Positions 1 through 14,408 of a stretch of 64,000 nucleotides of DNA are shown here, in pieces. Made by a program: the position numbers and the translations under genes. The notes beneath the pieces were generated by a model. It saw nothing but the letters and a program-made list of their open reading frames with translations. It ran no database searches and was not told the DNA's origin. Source of the DNA: Rotaria socialis (Eukaryota; Rotifera; Eurotatoria; Philodinida; Philodinidae); the NCBI GenBank assembly GCA_905331475.1, contig CAJNYU010001802.1, forward strand, positions 62,001 through 126,000, in the 5' to 3' direction. Every line of letters begins with the position of its first letter. The stretch's first letter is position 1.

Positions 1-3000
1 TTGTCTCATTAAATCTTTTTCACTTATTTTTGCTATACTCATTGCATGTTGAATGTTTCTTTCTAAATCTCGTACAGCTTTATCACGTTGATCTTGTTCA
101 AGTAATAATGGACGTCGTTCAACACGACCATTGATTACATCTAGTGTTCTGGCGTATTCATCTTCAATCTGACGCATAGATTGACGAACTTTTCGATTCT
201 TTGAAAAACAAAACAAAAACATAGAATCTGGTGGAGGTTTTAAAATGCCAATTTTATATTTACATTTTCTTCCTTTTTTGCTTTGTATATTGTTGATTTA
301 TCTTGTAATTTTGCTTGTTCACGAATATTTTCTCTTAATCTTCTTTCTTTGGCTGATCGTGACCTTTGAAAATTTTTTTCAAACTTATTTTTTACTTCGT
401 GTTCATGTCTTTTTTTCTTTCCCATAGCTTCACGTTCACGTTGTACTTCAGTTTTTTTTGTTGGTATTGCTTCAGGCTTTTGAAGACTGGCTGATAAACT
501 CATGCCAGAAGCTGATTTTGTTGGAAGCTGTTTTCCTTTTATTTGAAATGTTTGTAAATGACGCATTTGTTCACCACTTCGAATATCATCAAGAACCTTA
601 TCTTTCCTTGTTTGAATTAAATTTGTGTATAATAAAAATGGTTTACATTTTGTTGTTGGTCTTGTACGTTTTGCTTCTTCTGATTGACGTAAAAATTGTG
701 AATGAAGTTTATCATAATTTGGTATATAATAACCATTGGTTTTTGGTTTAAATGTATATTCCTCAAGACCCATACGTGCTAAATCATTTGCACTCATTGA
801 ACGTTGTGCGCGTCTTGCTTGTTGTTCACGTTCTTGCATATTTGATGGAAGTCGTGATTGACGAAGTAATTCTTTGGCTCGCATTTCTTTTTTTATTGAA
901 CGATAAAGAGATTTTTCTTTCATACTAAAAACAAAATAGAAGCGAAATTTAGTTGAAAATTTCACTCAAATAATACTTTTCAATATCTTTCCTTGTTCGA
1001 TAATAAAAATCGGGTAATGGCTTTGCTTTGAATAGGGGTTCATGCCGAGCAGTATCTACATCAGAATATGAATGTCTTCGTACTATTGTTTTAGCTGTTT
1101 CACGTGAATTAAATCCGAATGGTTTTGAAATGGAATTTAAATAGTCTTTTGTCATTTGATGAACTTGTTCACGACGAACACGTTGTTCTTCTTGTAATTG
1201 TTCATATAGTGGCATACGCACATGAGCAGGAACAGGATTCGCTAAAGACAATAAGTTTTGAATTCAATAATTTTACGTCATGTTCAAACTCTTAAGACAA
1301 TATGAAAACAATAAGATGCAGCTACTCTCTCTCTCTCTCTCTCCCGTAGAGACTGTTTCATGTCAACAATAGAAACTTTATCAAAGAATATCTCCTTTTT
1401 TACTTTTAATGATTTAGACATATTAATCTTATTATTAGTTACACATATTTCTGTTGACATATGATGAATATCAATGCGCTTATTTTTATTACCCAAATCA
1501 ACGCAGTTTTAATCATAAAATTCTTTTAGTAATTTTTTTACACAATTATTCCTTAGAAGAATGTTATTATTATGTCCAATCTATAATAAAATTCACTAGC
1601 ATCATCACTCTACGTCTTTCTCACTATCTATTTACTCAATGAGTCAAATATTTTGTGATCTCAGTCACAAGTAATGTATATTTTGGGAGAAGACAATATT
1701 AATCAAGGTACCAATACAGTATATATTTAAATCGATATAGAGTGTTTTTATAGACGGAAGTACTTCATGGAACTATTAGCATTATTATACATGAGAAGGT
1801 TTTTATCATATTTTAATCTGTTTAATCTCGGATAACATAATGCAGAATGTGAATAAGATATTATATGTAATCATGTCGTTTAGACAAATTTAAGATGAAA
1901 AAATGAAACATCACTATTCAAAGAAAAAATCAATGACCAAATTTCTGTTTTCCTATCAATTATTTCTTTGTATGTTGATTAAAAACGAACAGAGTCTATT
2001 AAAATAATGATTTGCATATTATCTATGTATTTCATCAACTTTTACCTTGACTAAGACGTATATCTATTTTTATTTCAAATTTTAAATAACACAGTTTTTT
2101 GTTTTCTTCTAATATAGTATTCAATCATAATGAATATAAAATAATATCACAGGCTAACTGTTGATAGAATTCGATGAATAATTCGAAACTTTAGCGTTTG
2201 AGTATGATAGATTCAAAAAAGATTTGCAATTTAATCATTGAAAAGACGAATTCTGTTGTCAATATACAGCGTGTATACATCTGTATTACAAAATAGCAAT
2301 TGAATTAAAAATTAAGAACTACTTCAATCTTTTGATAATTGTCTTATTTTAAAGCAAAGAATCATAGTATTTACCTTTGAAAGATCGATTCAGCATAAGT
2401 TCATCTTCCACTTCTTTTTGTATTTTTGCTGCTTCTATTTCATGTTTACATTTTCTTCTATGTACATTATCCATGGTTACACTATTTGTTAAAGAGAATG
2501 GTTCTGGTACTGTCACACGCCCTGCCCAACTCGTTGTTGCTGGTGCACTTGGAACGCGACGAGTTCTATGCATAAAACAAAAGTAAATCATAAAATGCTC
2601 TTTTATTTCAATCTTTTTTTTGTTTTATCTTACTTTCTTTTTTCTATATAATCATCTATTTCGAATTCATCCCACATGCTTTGTATATGATTTTGAACAT
2701 CACTAGTTGTTGTATCATCGAGAACATTTGTATCAATAGTACAAGTGCGATGTGGACAAAATGTTGTATCATCATTATGTCGTCGTACTATATTAGCTGT
2801 TACTGGACGATCATACATATGATGTTGAATTTGTTCTTCTGTTACAAATACTGGCGATGGTGATCGTCTTGATGCAGTTGGTATAGGTGGCTTTGACGTA
2901 ACCATTATTTCTTGTGTATTTTGTGTTACTTCAGCATAGTAAGGTACATCAAAGGAAGTTGCTTTTTTACTTTCATTATAATAATCATATTCAACTTGTT

Positions 3001-3211
3001 CTAATCGAGCATGTTGTTCACGGCGAACGTCTTCAATTGAATCAAGAAATGATAAATTACCATCTTGCTTATTATATTCAACTTTGGCAAGCAGTTTCTG
3101 TTTATATTCTTCGAAATCTGATGTTGTATTATATGCCGAACGTATTAAAGGATTGAGCTTATCAAAATTAACACGAGAATTATAGTAATCAACTAAAGAA
3201 GTACTAGACAT
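1..3211 (-). CDS. FAM161: FAM161 family centrosomal/ciliary protein, 3' end outside window
   Basis: Five exons join in frame: 3211-2634, 2565-2375, 1241-977, 924-264 and 198-1, giving 631 codons before the window edge. FAM161 hallmarks are visible: a PVPAHVRMPLYEQ block in exon 3, MKEKSLYRSIKKEMRAKELL at the start of exon 4, then FKPKTNGYYIPNYDKLH and TKCKPFLLYTN, and a basic coiled coil (VINGRVERRPLLLEQDQR) in exon 5. FAM161 proteins sit at centrioles and ciliary basal bodies and bind microtubules. The start is the ATG at 3211; a splice-acceptor-like AG lies immediately before it. Introns are 52-68 bp except one of 1,133 bp (1242-2374), which holds a CT microsatellite and no gene I can see. 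The exon 3/4 donor was chosen because it keeps the frame. A or B type cannot be decided. Confidence 0.85.
1324..1343. repeat. (CT)n microsatellite
   Basis: About ten CT units inside the long FAM161 intron. Confidence 0.9.
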
Positions 3212-3444
3212 CTTAGGATTTAAATTAAGAGAATGAAAGAACAATCAATAAATATTAATGGATAATAGTTCCTAACAGACATAATTTAATAGGTTGCTTA
3301 GGTTCTCGTTGGTTTCAACCTCCAGAATGTTAAATAAACGATAAACTATCAAATGTTTACTGGCGCCCTCTAACATTTTTCAATTATAACTAAACTACTC
3401 AACTGAATTTTTATTTTAAAAATAATAACCGATACATACGTATA

Positions 3445-4609
3445 TGCGCGCATTGATAAAGGTACATTTGCTATAGTCTACAAATCATTTATAGAAAATA
3501 CAAAAGAAACGGTGACAATTAAAGATGTAATTGTTGATCGTACACGTCAAAAACATGAACTCGAAATTGTACGTGAATTAAATCATACAAATATAGTTAA
3601 ATTAAAGTAGCTATTATTTTTTTTAAATAAGAAATAAATTATAATAAATTATTTTTAATCATGAAATTATATCCTGAGACTGTTCATTCGTTAATTCAAC
3701 GGTGGCATAATAGACTAAAACAATCATTAATTGATTTTTATCAAATCAAATTATTTACATTTCAGATATCTCGTGCTCTTGTTTATTTACATGCTCGTGA
3801 TGTTGCACACTGAGATATAAAACCAAGTAATCTTTTAGTAAATTATCAAAAAGGTGTAGTTAAACTATGTGATTTTGATACAGCTAAATGTCTATTGTTT
3901 ATAATGCCATTAGTATTGCATATATTTGTTCACGTTATTATCGAGCACCCGAATGAATTGTTGGTTGTATATTATATACAACTAGTATTGATACATGGGC
4001 AACTACATGTGTTCTTACAGAGTTTTGTTCTGGTATATCGTTATTTAAAGGTAGTTGAATATTCTCATAAGAATTAGAATAAAAAGTATCTATATTAGCA
4101 GTTTTATTTTGATTTGCTTATTTTGTACTTGCGTTTGATTCTTTTATTCTTAACTGTTGTTATTTATGAAATAATTTATGCACGAATGTGATTGCTTGGA
4201 TATTTTATACTAGAATTAAGTTTATGATTCAAAATTCTCGACTGAATGAACTATATAGTATGAATTTTCTTGTTTGTCTATTTTTGATTGATACATTGTA
4301 GGTACCGATTCAAATGATCAACTTTTTCGACTTATTCTTCTCTTGGTTGAACCAAATATAGATGAAGTACGTAATATAAAATCAAAGTCTGATCAAATTA
4401 TCTATCAACAAATTCAACATAAAATATCTCTCATAGATCAATCAGCAAAAATGATTGAACATTTAACGTGTAGAACTAAATCTGATATTGATTATGTTCA
4501 ATTTCGTTTACGCCTACTACAATATTCGCCTAATCAACGTCTGACAGCATTAAATACATTAAAATATCAATATTATGATGAAATTCGTGAAAAAATATCG
4601 CTACTATAG
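3445..4609 (+). pseudogene. GSK3: GSK-3 kinase pseudogene
   Basis: Collinear remnants of glycogen synthase kinase 3 are readable: glycine loop IDKGTFAIVYKS (about 3450), ELNHTNIVKLK ending at TAG 3608-3610, YPETVHSLIQ with the following helix (3670), DVAH*DIKPSNLLV with the HRD arginine replaced by TGA at 3811-3813, KLCDFDTAK (DFG changed to DFD), a frameshift near 3900, ICSRYYRAPE*IVG with TGA at 3954-3956, then SIDTWATTCVLTEF and FKG. An intron-like gap follows, and the C-lobe ends in ARL-equivalent QRLTALNTL and YYDEIREKISLL. The stretch between NIVKLK and YPETV (roughly 20 residues in GSK-3) is missing. Since an intron may be kept near 4051-4302, this looks like a decayed gene copy and not a simple retrocopy. 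Without an intact catalytic loop no active kinase can be made. Confidence 0.87.
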
Positions 4610-6463
4610 TTTTTAGAATTCGATTGGATAGAAATTCATTTATTTGATTTGATTACTATTTAAATCGATCATGGATGAAAATAAATCTCTTCAATACCAA
4701 TCAACAGAAGAAGAAAAAAGGCTACAGATTTAGAATTCTTGATTTCATCAAGTCATGTATCGAATGAAACATAAAATCATCGAAGAGTAAATTGAGTGAC
4801 GTTCATGAAGAAAATTAGTATGCTATCGTGTAAATATAAATATAAAGAAACAGTGCCCCTTACTATATATGATACTATTCAAATAAAACAAAATCACGGA
4901 ATAGAATAGGATGTGCTCTCTCTCATACAGGTAAATTCATTTCAACAAATATTTAACATAGTTTCAACACAAAAAGATAGATTTCATACAATCGTAAAAA
5001 TTACGAACGAAAAAAACATAACTTTGTACAAAGAAAATTTCTAAAATGACGATTACTCTATTTGAATAGTCAACTTAAATCTATTCTATAACATACATAT
5101 ATGTATATACTCAAGTATGATTTAGTCATGCCGCGTGCTTACATCATTATCCACTTAGGATGCTCTTTTTTGCAATGTATTACATCAAATAATTAATTAG
5201 TATGAATAAGAAACACAACAGAAAAACGTCAAGTGTACAAAGAACACAGCGGCATCTCTATGACCTCTCGTGTTGCTCTCTGATTCTATTTGTGTAGGTG
5301 TATGATTTGTGTGACATGTACACAAAAAATTAAAGATCAATATATCCATTCGTTCACTTTGCAGTTCAATTCGTTGTATTGTTGTCGTTTTATTCTTTGT
5401 GACTTATCAAAGTTAATTCCTGAAGAGAGTTTGACCAATCTCAAATTACTTTCAAACGTTGTCGCCGACTAAAACTACGACTACTATATTATACATGATG
5501 GCTTAAAATTCCTCTTGGTCACCATATCATATTGATCTTATATACAAAGAATGAGTATATATGTGAAAAGAAGAAATGTCGTCATTAAGAAGGCAACTAA
5601 AGAACTATGTATTTTGTTTTATCTGACGAAATCAAACGAAAGAGCGCACAGAAACAAACCATCTGCCATTCAAGCCAATTAGATACACCTTTCTTTTGTT
5701 ACATTATTTACATTTCATTGATCCAAGGATCAAAATTCTTCTTTCTTTAATTTTGACTTTGTTCTTATTTTTTTTCTCAGTTGGATTTTGATATTTTCAT
5801 TTGTGATGGACACTTGTAGCTATGCACTTTCATACATTAGTCTACAACAACAAATAATGATTTTCGACAAACATAACAATCAATATGATTAGCTCACAGG
5901 AACATTTTTTTTCTCTGCTTGTTTATTCCATTATTCTCTAATAAATCTATATAAATACCAACCACTGTGCATGATAGAAAATAGCAACCATTTGTTGGTC
6001 TTTGTATATTATTTTCTTGTGTCCATTAATGGTTGGATGTTCTTGCATTAGTAATGATTTCCGGTGTGTACGCCTCCTTACATATCTATATTAGTTTGAC
6101 TACAACAAGCTTTTTCCGACATGTTGTCAACTTTATGAGTGCAGTAATCTTCTCATTGATGATTTTTTTTTCTTTTTGTTAATACGAAGAAAGACAAATT
6201 AATTTATATTTATCTTTGAAGAAAAGAAAAGCATATCGAAAAAAAGTGATCTTATCTTAATCCACTTGTCATAATAATAAAAAAGAAGAAAATCATCGAC
6301 CCCAAATTATTTCCGGATGTCTGCCGGGCAGATTTAATATATAAAATGATTTCATAAATCATATCGCATTTATTTGATATCGTATCAAATATTATTCGCA
6401 TAACTTTTTTTTTTTGTTAGTTTCAAAGTCAATCATTTTTCACGCCTATATAATCGAGCATAC

Positions 6464-6499
<36 letters not shown>

Positions 6500-7009
6500 A
6501 TCAACAAAAAGAAAAAAGGTGAAACGTTGTTGTATAGAGCGAAAATTGATACGTTGCCTAAACTGCAAGAAAAAAAAGCAGTAGTATTAGTGGTTCGTAT
6601 ATTAGAGTGTGTGCATAGTCTGTATTCTCTTATTTCTTAGTAAGTTTGTTGATGGTATTTCATCAATCTGTACGTAATCGATCTTTGTATGTATGGGTAT
6701 TGTTGTTATTATACATACACGTAGTTGTTGGGGAGACCGTCATTGTGTTTTTTTATTGGCAAGTAATGTTGATATCATTATAAGAGAATACAGAAAAAAA
6801 AAGAGAAACGATCGTTTGGCACCAATCAACGATCTGTCCGATTGCTCGATAGCTTTATTTTGATTCGTTAATTTCTTCTCTTCTCTTCTTTTCTTCTCTT
6901 TCTCATTTTCTCCTTTTCTCTCATCGATTGTGTCTACAATGATATATTAATCACAATTTTGATCAGTGATATATCGACACTACGTACGTATAAGACACAT
7001 CAACTGACT
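4610..7009. other. Gene-poor 2.4 kb interval
   Basis: AT-rich sequence between the GSK-3 remnant and the DM-domain gene. Short ORFs such as the one at 5290-5472 show no family signature. Pyrimidine-rich tracts lie at 6870-6925, just upstream of the next gene, and may be promoter or 5' UTR. Confidence 0.6.
6461..6500. repeat. (TA)n/(GTAT)n microsatellite
   Basis: A TA run of about 12 units followed by GTAT units. Confidence 0.9.
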
Positions 7010-8266
7010 ATGAGTACAAGCCCATCATCTCGTAATAATACAAAAAAAATGAATAAAGCTGCAAACATGAATACCAATAATAAACATCAACAATCATCAT
7101 CGTCATCATCGTCATCATCAATTGCCTCTTCTGCTTTTCCACGTTATTTACCGCATGCTCTTCTATTACGTGCTACTGAACGTTATCAACGTACACCAAA
7201 ATGTGCACGATGTAGAAATCATGGTGTTGTGTCAGCATTAAAAGGTCATAAACGTTATTGCAATTGGAAGGATTGCGTTTGTGCTAAATGTACACTTATT
7301 GCAGAACGACAACGTGTTATGGCTGCACAGGTAAGTGAATCAAATAATAATTTATTATTATAATTATTGTTATTATTATTCTCTATAGGTTGCTTTGCGA
7401 CGGCAACAAGCCCAAGAAGAAAATGATGCGCGAGAATTAAGTGCTATTTACGGTACACCACCAGAAACAATTTTAGCATTAAGACGAACACTTAATGCAA
7501 CTGCTGAAGGTTTAGCAACAACATCAACTGTATTGGATGGTGAAGAAGGTGATACAAGTAATGATGAAGAAAATTCAAATGATGGTAAATAATAACAAAA
7601 AAAAACCCGGATAATTCAATTAAAATAGTTTCTTTATTTTAAGTTGTTACTGTTGAAAAAACTCCAATTTATAATGAAATGAATGATAAAGATGCCGATG
7701 ATGAAGATACAAATAGCAAAAGTCCTCATATATCATCAACACCACCTGATAATCGTTCAAAAAAGTTGGCATCCACTTCACCTCCTGCTGTTCGATCAAC
7801 AGATGAAATAGTTTCTGATCATCCAATATCGCCTATTTCACCTTCATCATCGCCAAGAATGAAAGAAGCAGTTACAAATCAACCAGTACACCAACTTTTC
7901 CCTCTTCCATCCAATGAACATGAAATGTCCGAAGCTGTTAAACGTGTTATTGCAAGTGTCTACTCCGAAGCAACTAAGTCAGCATTTAGTCCAATTATGG
8001 CATCAAATTATTTGAATCATCATCATCATCATCAAAGTCGTCTTTTTGCTGCACCGTATCCTCCACCTCATCCACTTTATTTTCATCATACAACTCCACC
8101 ATCAATCCCATCATCAGCATCTATGAGTATGTTATCACGAACATCACCACTTGGAGCTTTACCAAGACATCAATCTCATCATCGATGTCTATTACCATTT
8201 TGTACATGTAAACTTGTTACACCATCATCATCATCATCATCATCGTCATCATCATCGACACATTAA
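7010..8266 (+). CDS. DMRT: DM-domain (Doublesex/Mab-3) transcription factor
   Basis: Three exons, 7010-7330, 7389-7584 and 7644-8266, join in frame into 379 aa. The DM zinc module follows [20 protein letters not shown] and includes [14 protein letters not shown] and [20 protein letters not shown], with the intertwined Cys/His ligands all present. The zinc module is close to DMRT3/4/5-type proteins, including the ARELxxxYGTP-like extension. After it come acidic and serine/proline-rich low-complexity stretches, a run of six histidines and a terminal poly-Ser. I could not find a DMA (CUE-like) domain, so orthology within DMRT is unresolved. The product should be a nuclear sequence-specific DNA-binding protein. 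The start is the first ATG in a frame that opens upstream with no ATG; another Met follows 22 codons later. Introns are 58 and 59 bp. Confidence 0.93.
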
Positions 8267-8338
8267 CATTTAATGGTGTATTCTCTTTCTTTTTGGAATA
8301 AACAATTTTTTCTTTTTCCTTTCTTTCTTCTTTGCATA

Positions 8339-8375
8339 TTGTGTGTGTGTGTGCGTGTGTGTGCGTGTGTGTGAG
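8339..8375. repeat. (GT)n microsatellite
   Basis: Imperfect GT run with GC interruptions, 70 bp after the DM-domain stop codon and probably within its 3' UTR. Confidence 0.9.
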
Positions 8376-10007
8376 TGTTTTCATTTATATAAATATAAAT
8401 ATAATCAAGATAAATAAAAATATAGCACGTCATTGGTCCTTTCTTTAATGTGTACGATATTGGTTTTCTTTGTTTATTATATGATTTGTATCAAATAAAA
8501 ATAGATTTAAATGAATATCGTCATCTATGATTATCTGTTACTAATGATTTGACATAAAGTTTTTGGATCAAAGTTAGAATTAAAAACAAAAGATTACAAT
8601 TTACTTAAAATAATTATTTCTTCGACATTCTAATCATGATGAAAAGAAAAAAGTGAAAGAGTTTGCATATGTCTTTACAACAAAATATGTTTCATCTATG
8701 ATTCTTGAATTGATTCAAATTATTCTCTAGTCATTATGAATAATATTTACAAATGAATTATTAAAGTATCTTTTTGACACAATCTACAGAGATCCATATT
8801 TTTCAATCGCGATCTAATATTTAGAATGTTAAATTTCGTAAGAGAAGAAAATGAATACAAAAGAATTCTCATTCTATTCATCATTATCAGTTGAAGAAAG
8901 CATCAAACTATTTTTGTATTTTTCAATTCAAAGAGCAAACATTTCCCATGTTTCTCATCGGCTAGTGAAGTATATTTTATTTAAAACAATCAATTATTGT
9001 AAATCTAAACATAGTTGAATTATAAAAACATAATGTTCATTTAAAAACAGCTGTCGTTTATGCTAGGAATCACAGAAAACATACCAACTAGATTTAAATC
9101 TTTATCTATTATCTTTCGGAAAAAGACTGACATTTTCTTTAGAATACATAAACTATGCTTTTCTTTTTGTGTTGAAATTGTTAAGATTATCTTTTTAACT
9201 ATACATCATTGTAGTTGTTATTCGATGAAGTATGTATGCTTATCATGCAGTCATCTACTCAGTCTGGTGCTTTCTAATTCTAAATTTTGGATCGGCGTTA
9301 AAAATGAAAATGTCGAGTTCAAATTTGATGATAATCAATTCTAGGTTCGGAAATGATTCAAACCCTTTGGAAAGTGTCAAATATTGGATTAATGACGCAA
9401 AATTTTCATAAATTATACAAACATTCATAAAGTAAGTTAACAGCTCGTTTCTGTTCAGGTTGAAATACATCGAAACATTGTAGATTCTTAATAGAATGTC
9501 TACAGACATTTATTTGTTTTCGATTATTTATTCTTCAAGATGTAGATCTATTGTAGTATTGAAATGTAAAACCAGATCGAATTTATAGAAGTAGAACGTT
9601 TGATGTAAGTTGTATCCTAACAATTTTACAATTGTCAATGGCCAGTACAAATGTCTAGATACCGAAATATTATTTTGTTTCAAAACAAAAGAAATGAGTC
9701 AGTAGATTTCTGTTCTATATTTACTGAAATATTACTCTACTATGTTATCGTAACCGTCATAGACTTCGATATTATCGTGAATAGAATATATTTTAAAGAT
9801 TAAGATTATGTATTTTTTAATAACGATATTGGATCAACTTTTTGTCTTGTTTTAAACTTATCCATAACAGAAAAAGACAGAACATAAAACATGAAGTGTA
9901 GATCGAAAACGAAAAATATTTGTATTGATATCTGTTGATTTTTATCACGCATTAGCGACTGGCATACCTTCCGCCTATATTTATAGAAATATTAAATGAT
10001 AATTAAA
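8376..10007. other. Gene-poor interval
   Basis: No family-like coding signal was found on either strand. The ORFs at 9060-9344 and 9255-9509 overlap antisense, are AT-driven and lack recognisable motifs. Confidence 0.6.
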
Positions 10008-11282
10008 TTAAATTAACAAATATTTTAGACTGACTTTCTTGAAATCTTTCATATTTGTTGTGACAATTGGTGTTCCATAGAAAGTAACAGATTTAATAGC
10101 TGTCTGATCTGAATCAGATTGATTGTTTGCAAAGAAGAGCTTAATTTAAAAATTAAAATTAAAAATTTTGTACATTTACGAGAATAAATGAAAATTTTTA
10201 CTGCAATCGATTGAACACTTTGAAATTTAACAAATCTTAATTCAACTGGTAATCCATCTTTAAGATGTTTTGCTTCGAATCTAATAAATAAATAAATCGA
10301 GTTCAAATAGAAACAAAAGACAAGTTTTGATTTTACTGAAGCGTTTGTACAGCTTCACTACTTTTTGCATCATTAAAATCGATTGCGTGCCGATTTATAA
10401 ATAATTTCACAGTCTTTGGACCATTCTCTGAATATAAAAATTAATTAAGTCATTTTGAAAAAAACGAAAATTGCCATACGAGTTACCTTCTGGGGCTTCG
10501 ATAGCAATTGAATGAATTTTTACTACTTGATTGAATGCAATATGAAGAATCAGCTAGATAACATATTAATTATATGAACGGTTTCTATTAGTTGAATTTT
10601 TACTTCAGGATCATCTTCATCTGATCTGAACATTCCTGGTTGATTATCGAGTAGTGCATTTTGCCATTTATCAATTTCATTTAAGGCCGTACAACTTTTC
10701 TCTTCAATAAATGGTTTTAGATCAATCTGTAAATGTCATGGAAAAAGATAATAATAATAATAATAATAATAGTGAATCATTAAAAAGAGTAAATGAAATT
10801 CGAGCTCTTACATAGCCAATATCTTTTGTTGGTGTGTCTTTGTAAAATTTTTTAATGGTTTGTTCGATAGGATCTTTACTAGCACCTTGTAAACGAGCAA
10901 CTTCTTTACCATGTTGAAAAAAGACAAATGTTGGCATGGCTTTTATTGAATATTTTAATGCTTCGTTCTATTCAAATAAAAATAAAGCAACGCTCAGGAT
11001 GAATTTTAAAAAAAGAAATATATAGAATTTTATTGGATATTTACGGTGCATTTTTCAACATCTGCTTTAAGAAAAACAGCATTTGGATATTGATTGCTTA
11101 ATTGATCAATATGTGGAGCAATATTTTTGCATGGACCACACCTAAACATTGAATGAAAATTTTTAAAAAAAAGACTAAGATAAATCATACCAAGTGGCGA
11201 AAAAATCGACCATGACAAGTTTATCGCCGGCTGATGTTAATTCAGCATTAAGAGTATCGTTCGAAATTTCTCGAACAGGCAT
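10008..11282 (-). CDS. TXNL1: Thioredoxin-like protein 1 (Trx + PITH domains)
   Basis: Eight exons join in frame: 11282-11191, 11141-11045, 10967-10812, 10726-10604, 10553-10487, 10427-10337, 10280-10202 and 10139-10008, giving 278 aa against about 289 in vertebrates. The N-terminal thioredoxin fold begins MPVREISNDTL and carries the redox motif WCGPC across the first intron, with the cis-Pro motif KAMPTFVFF. The C-terminal PITH domain (about residues 125-278) includes NQPGMFRSDEDDPE, NGPKTVKLFINR and the terminal TAIKSVTFYGTPI. In other eukaryotes TXNL1 is a cytosolic thioredoxin bound to the 26S proteasome. An acceptor-like pyrimidine-AG lies 20 bp before the ATG. The gene is complete and shows no lesions. 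Confidence 0.96.
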
Positions 11283-11536
11283 GGTCAATTGATAAAAGCT
11301 TCTAGAAAAACAAAAGGCAAAGTATTGAGAGGATATCATCTTTTTCTATTTATTCTTTTATTGCCGGCCAAGAAAAAGTGAATGAGAGACAAACAAACAA
11401 TATGGATGATATATGCAAAAGAGAAAGATGATAGAAGAACGAGCAGTAATAGATAAAACGACGAAATCCACAAATATATTTTCATATTCACCAACATATT
11501 GTTAAAGAGACAAAACGAACATAAAATAAAACAAGA

Positions 11537-11569
11537 CAGAGAAAAAGAAAAAGAAAAAGAAAAAGAAAA
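11537..11569. repeat. (AGAAAA)n tandem repeat
   Basis: About five hexamer units between TXNL1 and RAB1; the rest of that 680 bp gap has no coding signal. Confidence 0.8.
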
Positions 11570-11961
11570 CATATTTAGCTAGTGCCACGCGTCTTTTGTT
11601 TGCTTTTCTGATTAAAAATAGAACAACTTTAAAAACAAGTCGAAACATAGACGAAAAAATCGAGAAGAAAAAGACATGGAATTAATAGGTAATGTTTTTC
11701 TATGTCGTAAAGTTATACGATTTGACTCAAAGGAAGGAAGCAAATTCCACGTTTTCTTTTCGCTTAGACTTTCCATATATAAATTTTTTATTGGTCTTGT
11801 TTGGTTTATTGTGCGAAAAGAAAGAGCGACATTGAAAAAACAAAAAATCAAAAAACAGAAAGCTTTAAGAATCGCAAAAATGTAGATTATAGATTAGTTA
11901 TATGTGTATAAATATCAGCCGGCGTGGTTCTTTTTTTTCATAAAAATTCATCTTTTGTTTT

Positions 11962-12944
<983 letters not shown>

Positions 12945-14408
12945 CTTGTAGTATTATTGTTTTCAATTTTTTGTATCTGATAACCAGAAAATGATGAAAA
13001 AATAATGAGAAAAGAGAAAGACTGAGATCTGTTGTTGATCTACAAGATATGATATAAAAAGCAAATCAAAGTACAAATATTAACTCGAACAAAATAAACA
13101 GGTAAAAGTAAAACTATAACGATGATGACTGACGTCGACGTTTATGTTTTAGGCAGCCTTTTTAAGATCAACTTGGCCACCACGCCGATTTTTTTTTTGT
13201 TCCTTACCAATTAAATTAACAGTTAGAAAGGGTTTTCTTAAAGATATCATAGAATGTGAAAATAAAAACAAGATAAATATTGAAAATAAAAATGTTAGAT
13301 CATGAGTTTCTACATTATAAATGATATTCGAAATGCATTCGTATTTTAAAAGAATCGAATAATGAAGTTTGATCATTGGAGAATAAAATAGCCAATGAAA
13401 TACGATAATTCATGCAACGTCAAACAGCTGGTATTATAAGTAAGAAAAAAAGCAAAGAACGAAATTTATATGTAACTATTATTCGAACAGCTATCAAATG
13501 ATTGAAGACAGTCATCTATCATATTATCATTATTATTCAAACGTGAGCTAGAAAAGACCTTTCAACACTATTGTGTTTTTTTGGTTTATTATGTGCATTT
13601 ATATTGATGTGCATAACTACTCGAAATCATAGTATAATTTCCAATTGATTTAACTATTACTATGTAGTTTTTTTTTTGAAAATATATCCTTGGGTCAAAT
13701 ATTTCCAAATGTTCAATTTCAGATTCAATGTGTAAGAGGGGCATTTTACTCATAAATTTTATCATTAAGAAATATTAATTTCACATTATTTTTACTGACA
13801 ACAAGATACAAACGTATTTTTGTTTTTCTTGCAATAAGCATGTCTTTGGAAACTCAGATCCGCAAATTCTAAAAATAATACTCTAAAATTATATCCATCA
13901 ATTTGAACACCCCGAGAAGATTTGAATATTTCTAACACTTTGAAATTCCCAAGCTGAATGAAAACTATTCATGTATATTGTTTTTGTTCAGATCAAAGTT
14001 TTTTCGTTTGATTCTGATCGATCTTTAGTTTTGACAAAGAGAAGGAAATCAGTTGAATTAATTATACTTTTCGTTTATATTACCAACTTATTTTTTTTAA
14101 GACAAAAATACAACAAATACTTGAATATAATATTGAGATGCAAAACAAAATCATGAATACTTGAAAGCGTACAACAAAAAGAAGAAAAAAAACAGAGATT
14201 CAGAATAAAATACTTTTGATATCATGTTTGAGTAAATTTTTTTCGTAAGACGTCAGCGGACGGTAAAATAAACTGTGAGAACAGATAAGGAAACAAAACA
14301 AAAAAATTATTAGTAAGAATACAATTGAAAAACAGAAAAATGTCACTGTTAAAATTTTAATAAGCAGATCGAGTAAGAAAACAATATTAATCAAAGGTAT
14401 GTCGAGAT
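12945..14408. other. Intergenic interval
   Basis: No supported gene. A lysine-rich minus-strand ORF tail near 13149-13240 lacks a recognisable domain or a convincing upstream exon. Confidence 0.55.

Noticed and set aside
13149..13376. Minus-strand ORF ending in a Lys/Arg-rich tail
   Set aside because: No domain, no convincing upstream exon, AT-rich hydrophobic start; poly-A driven.
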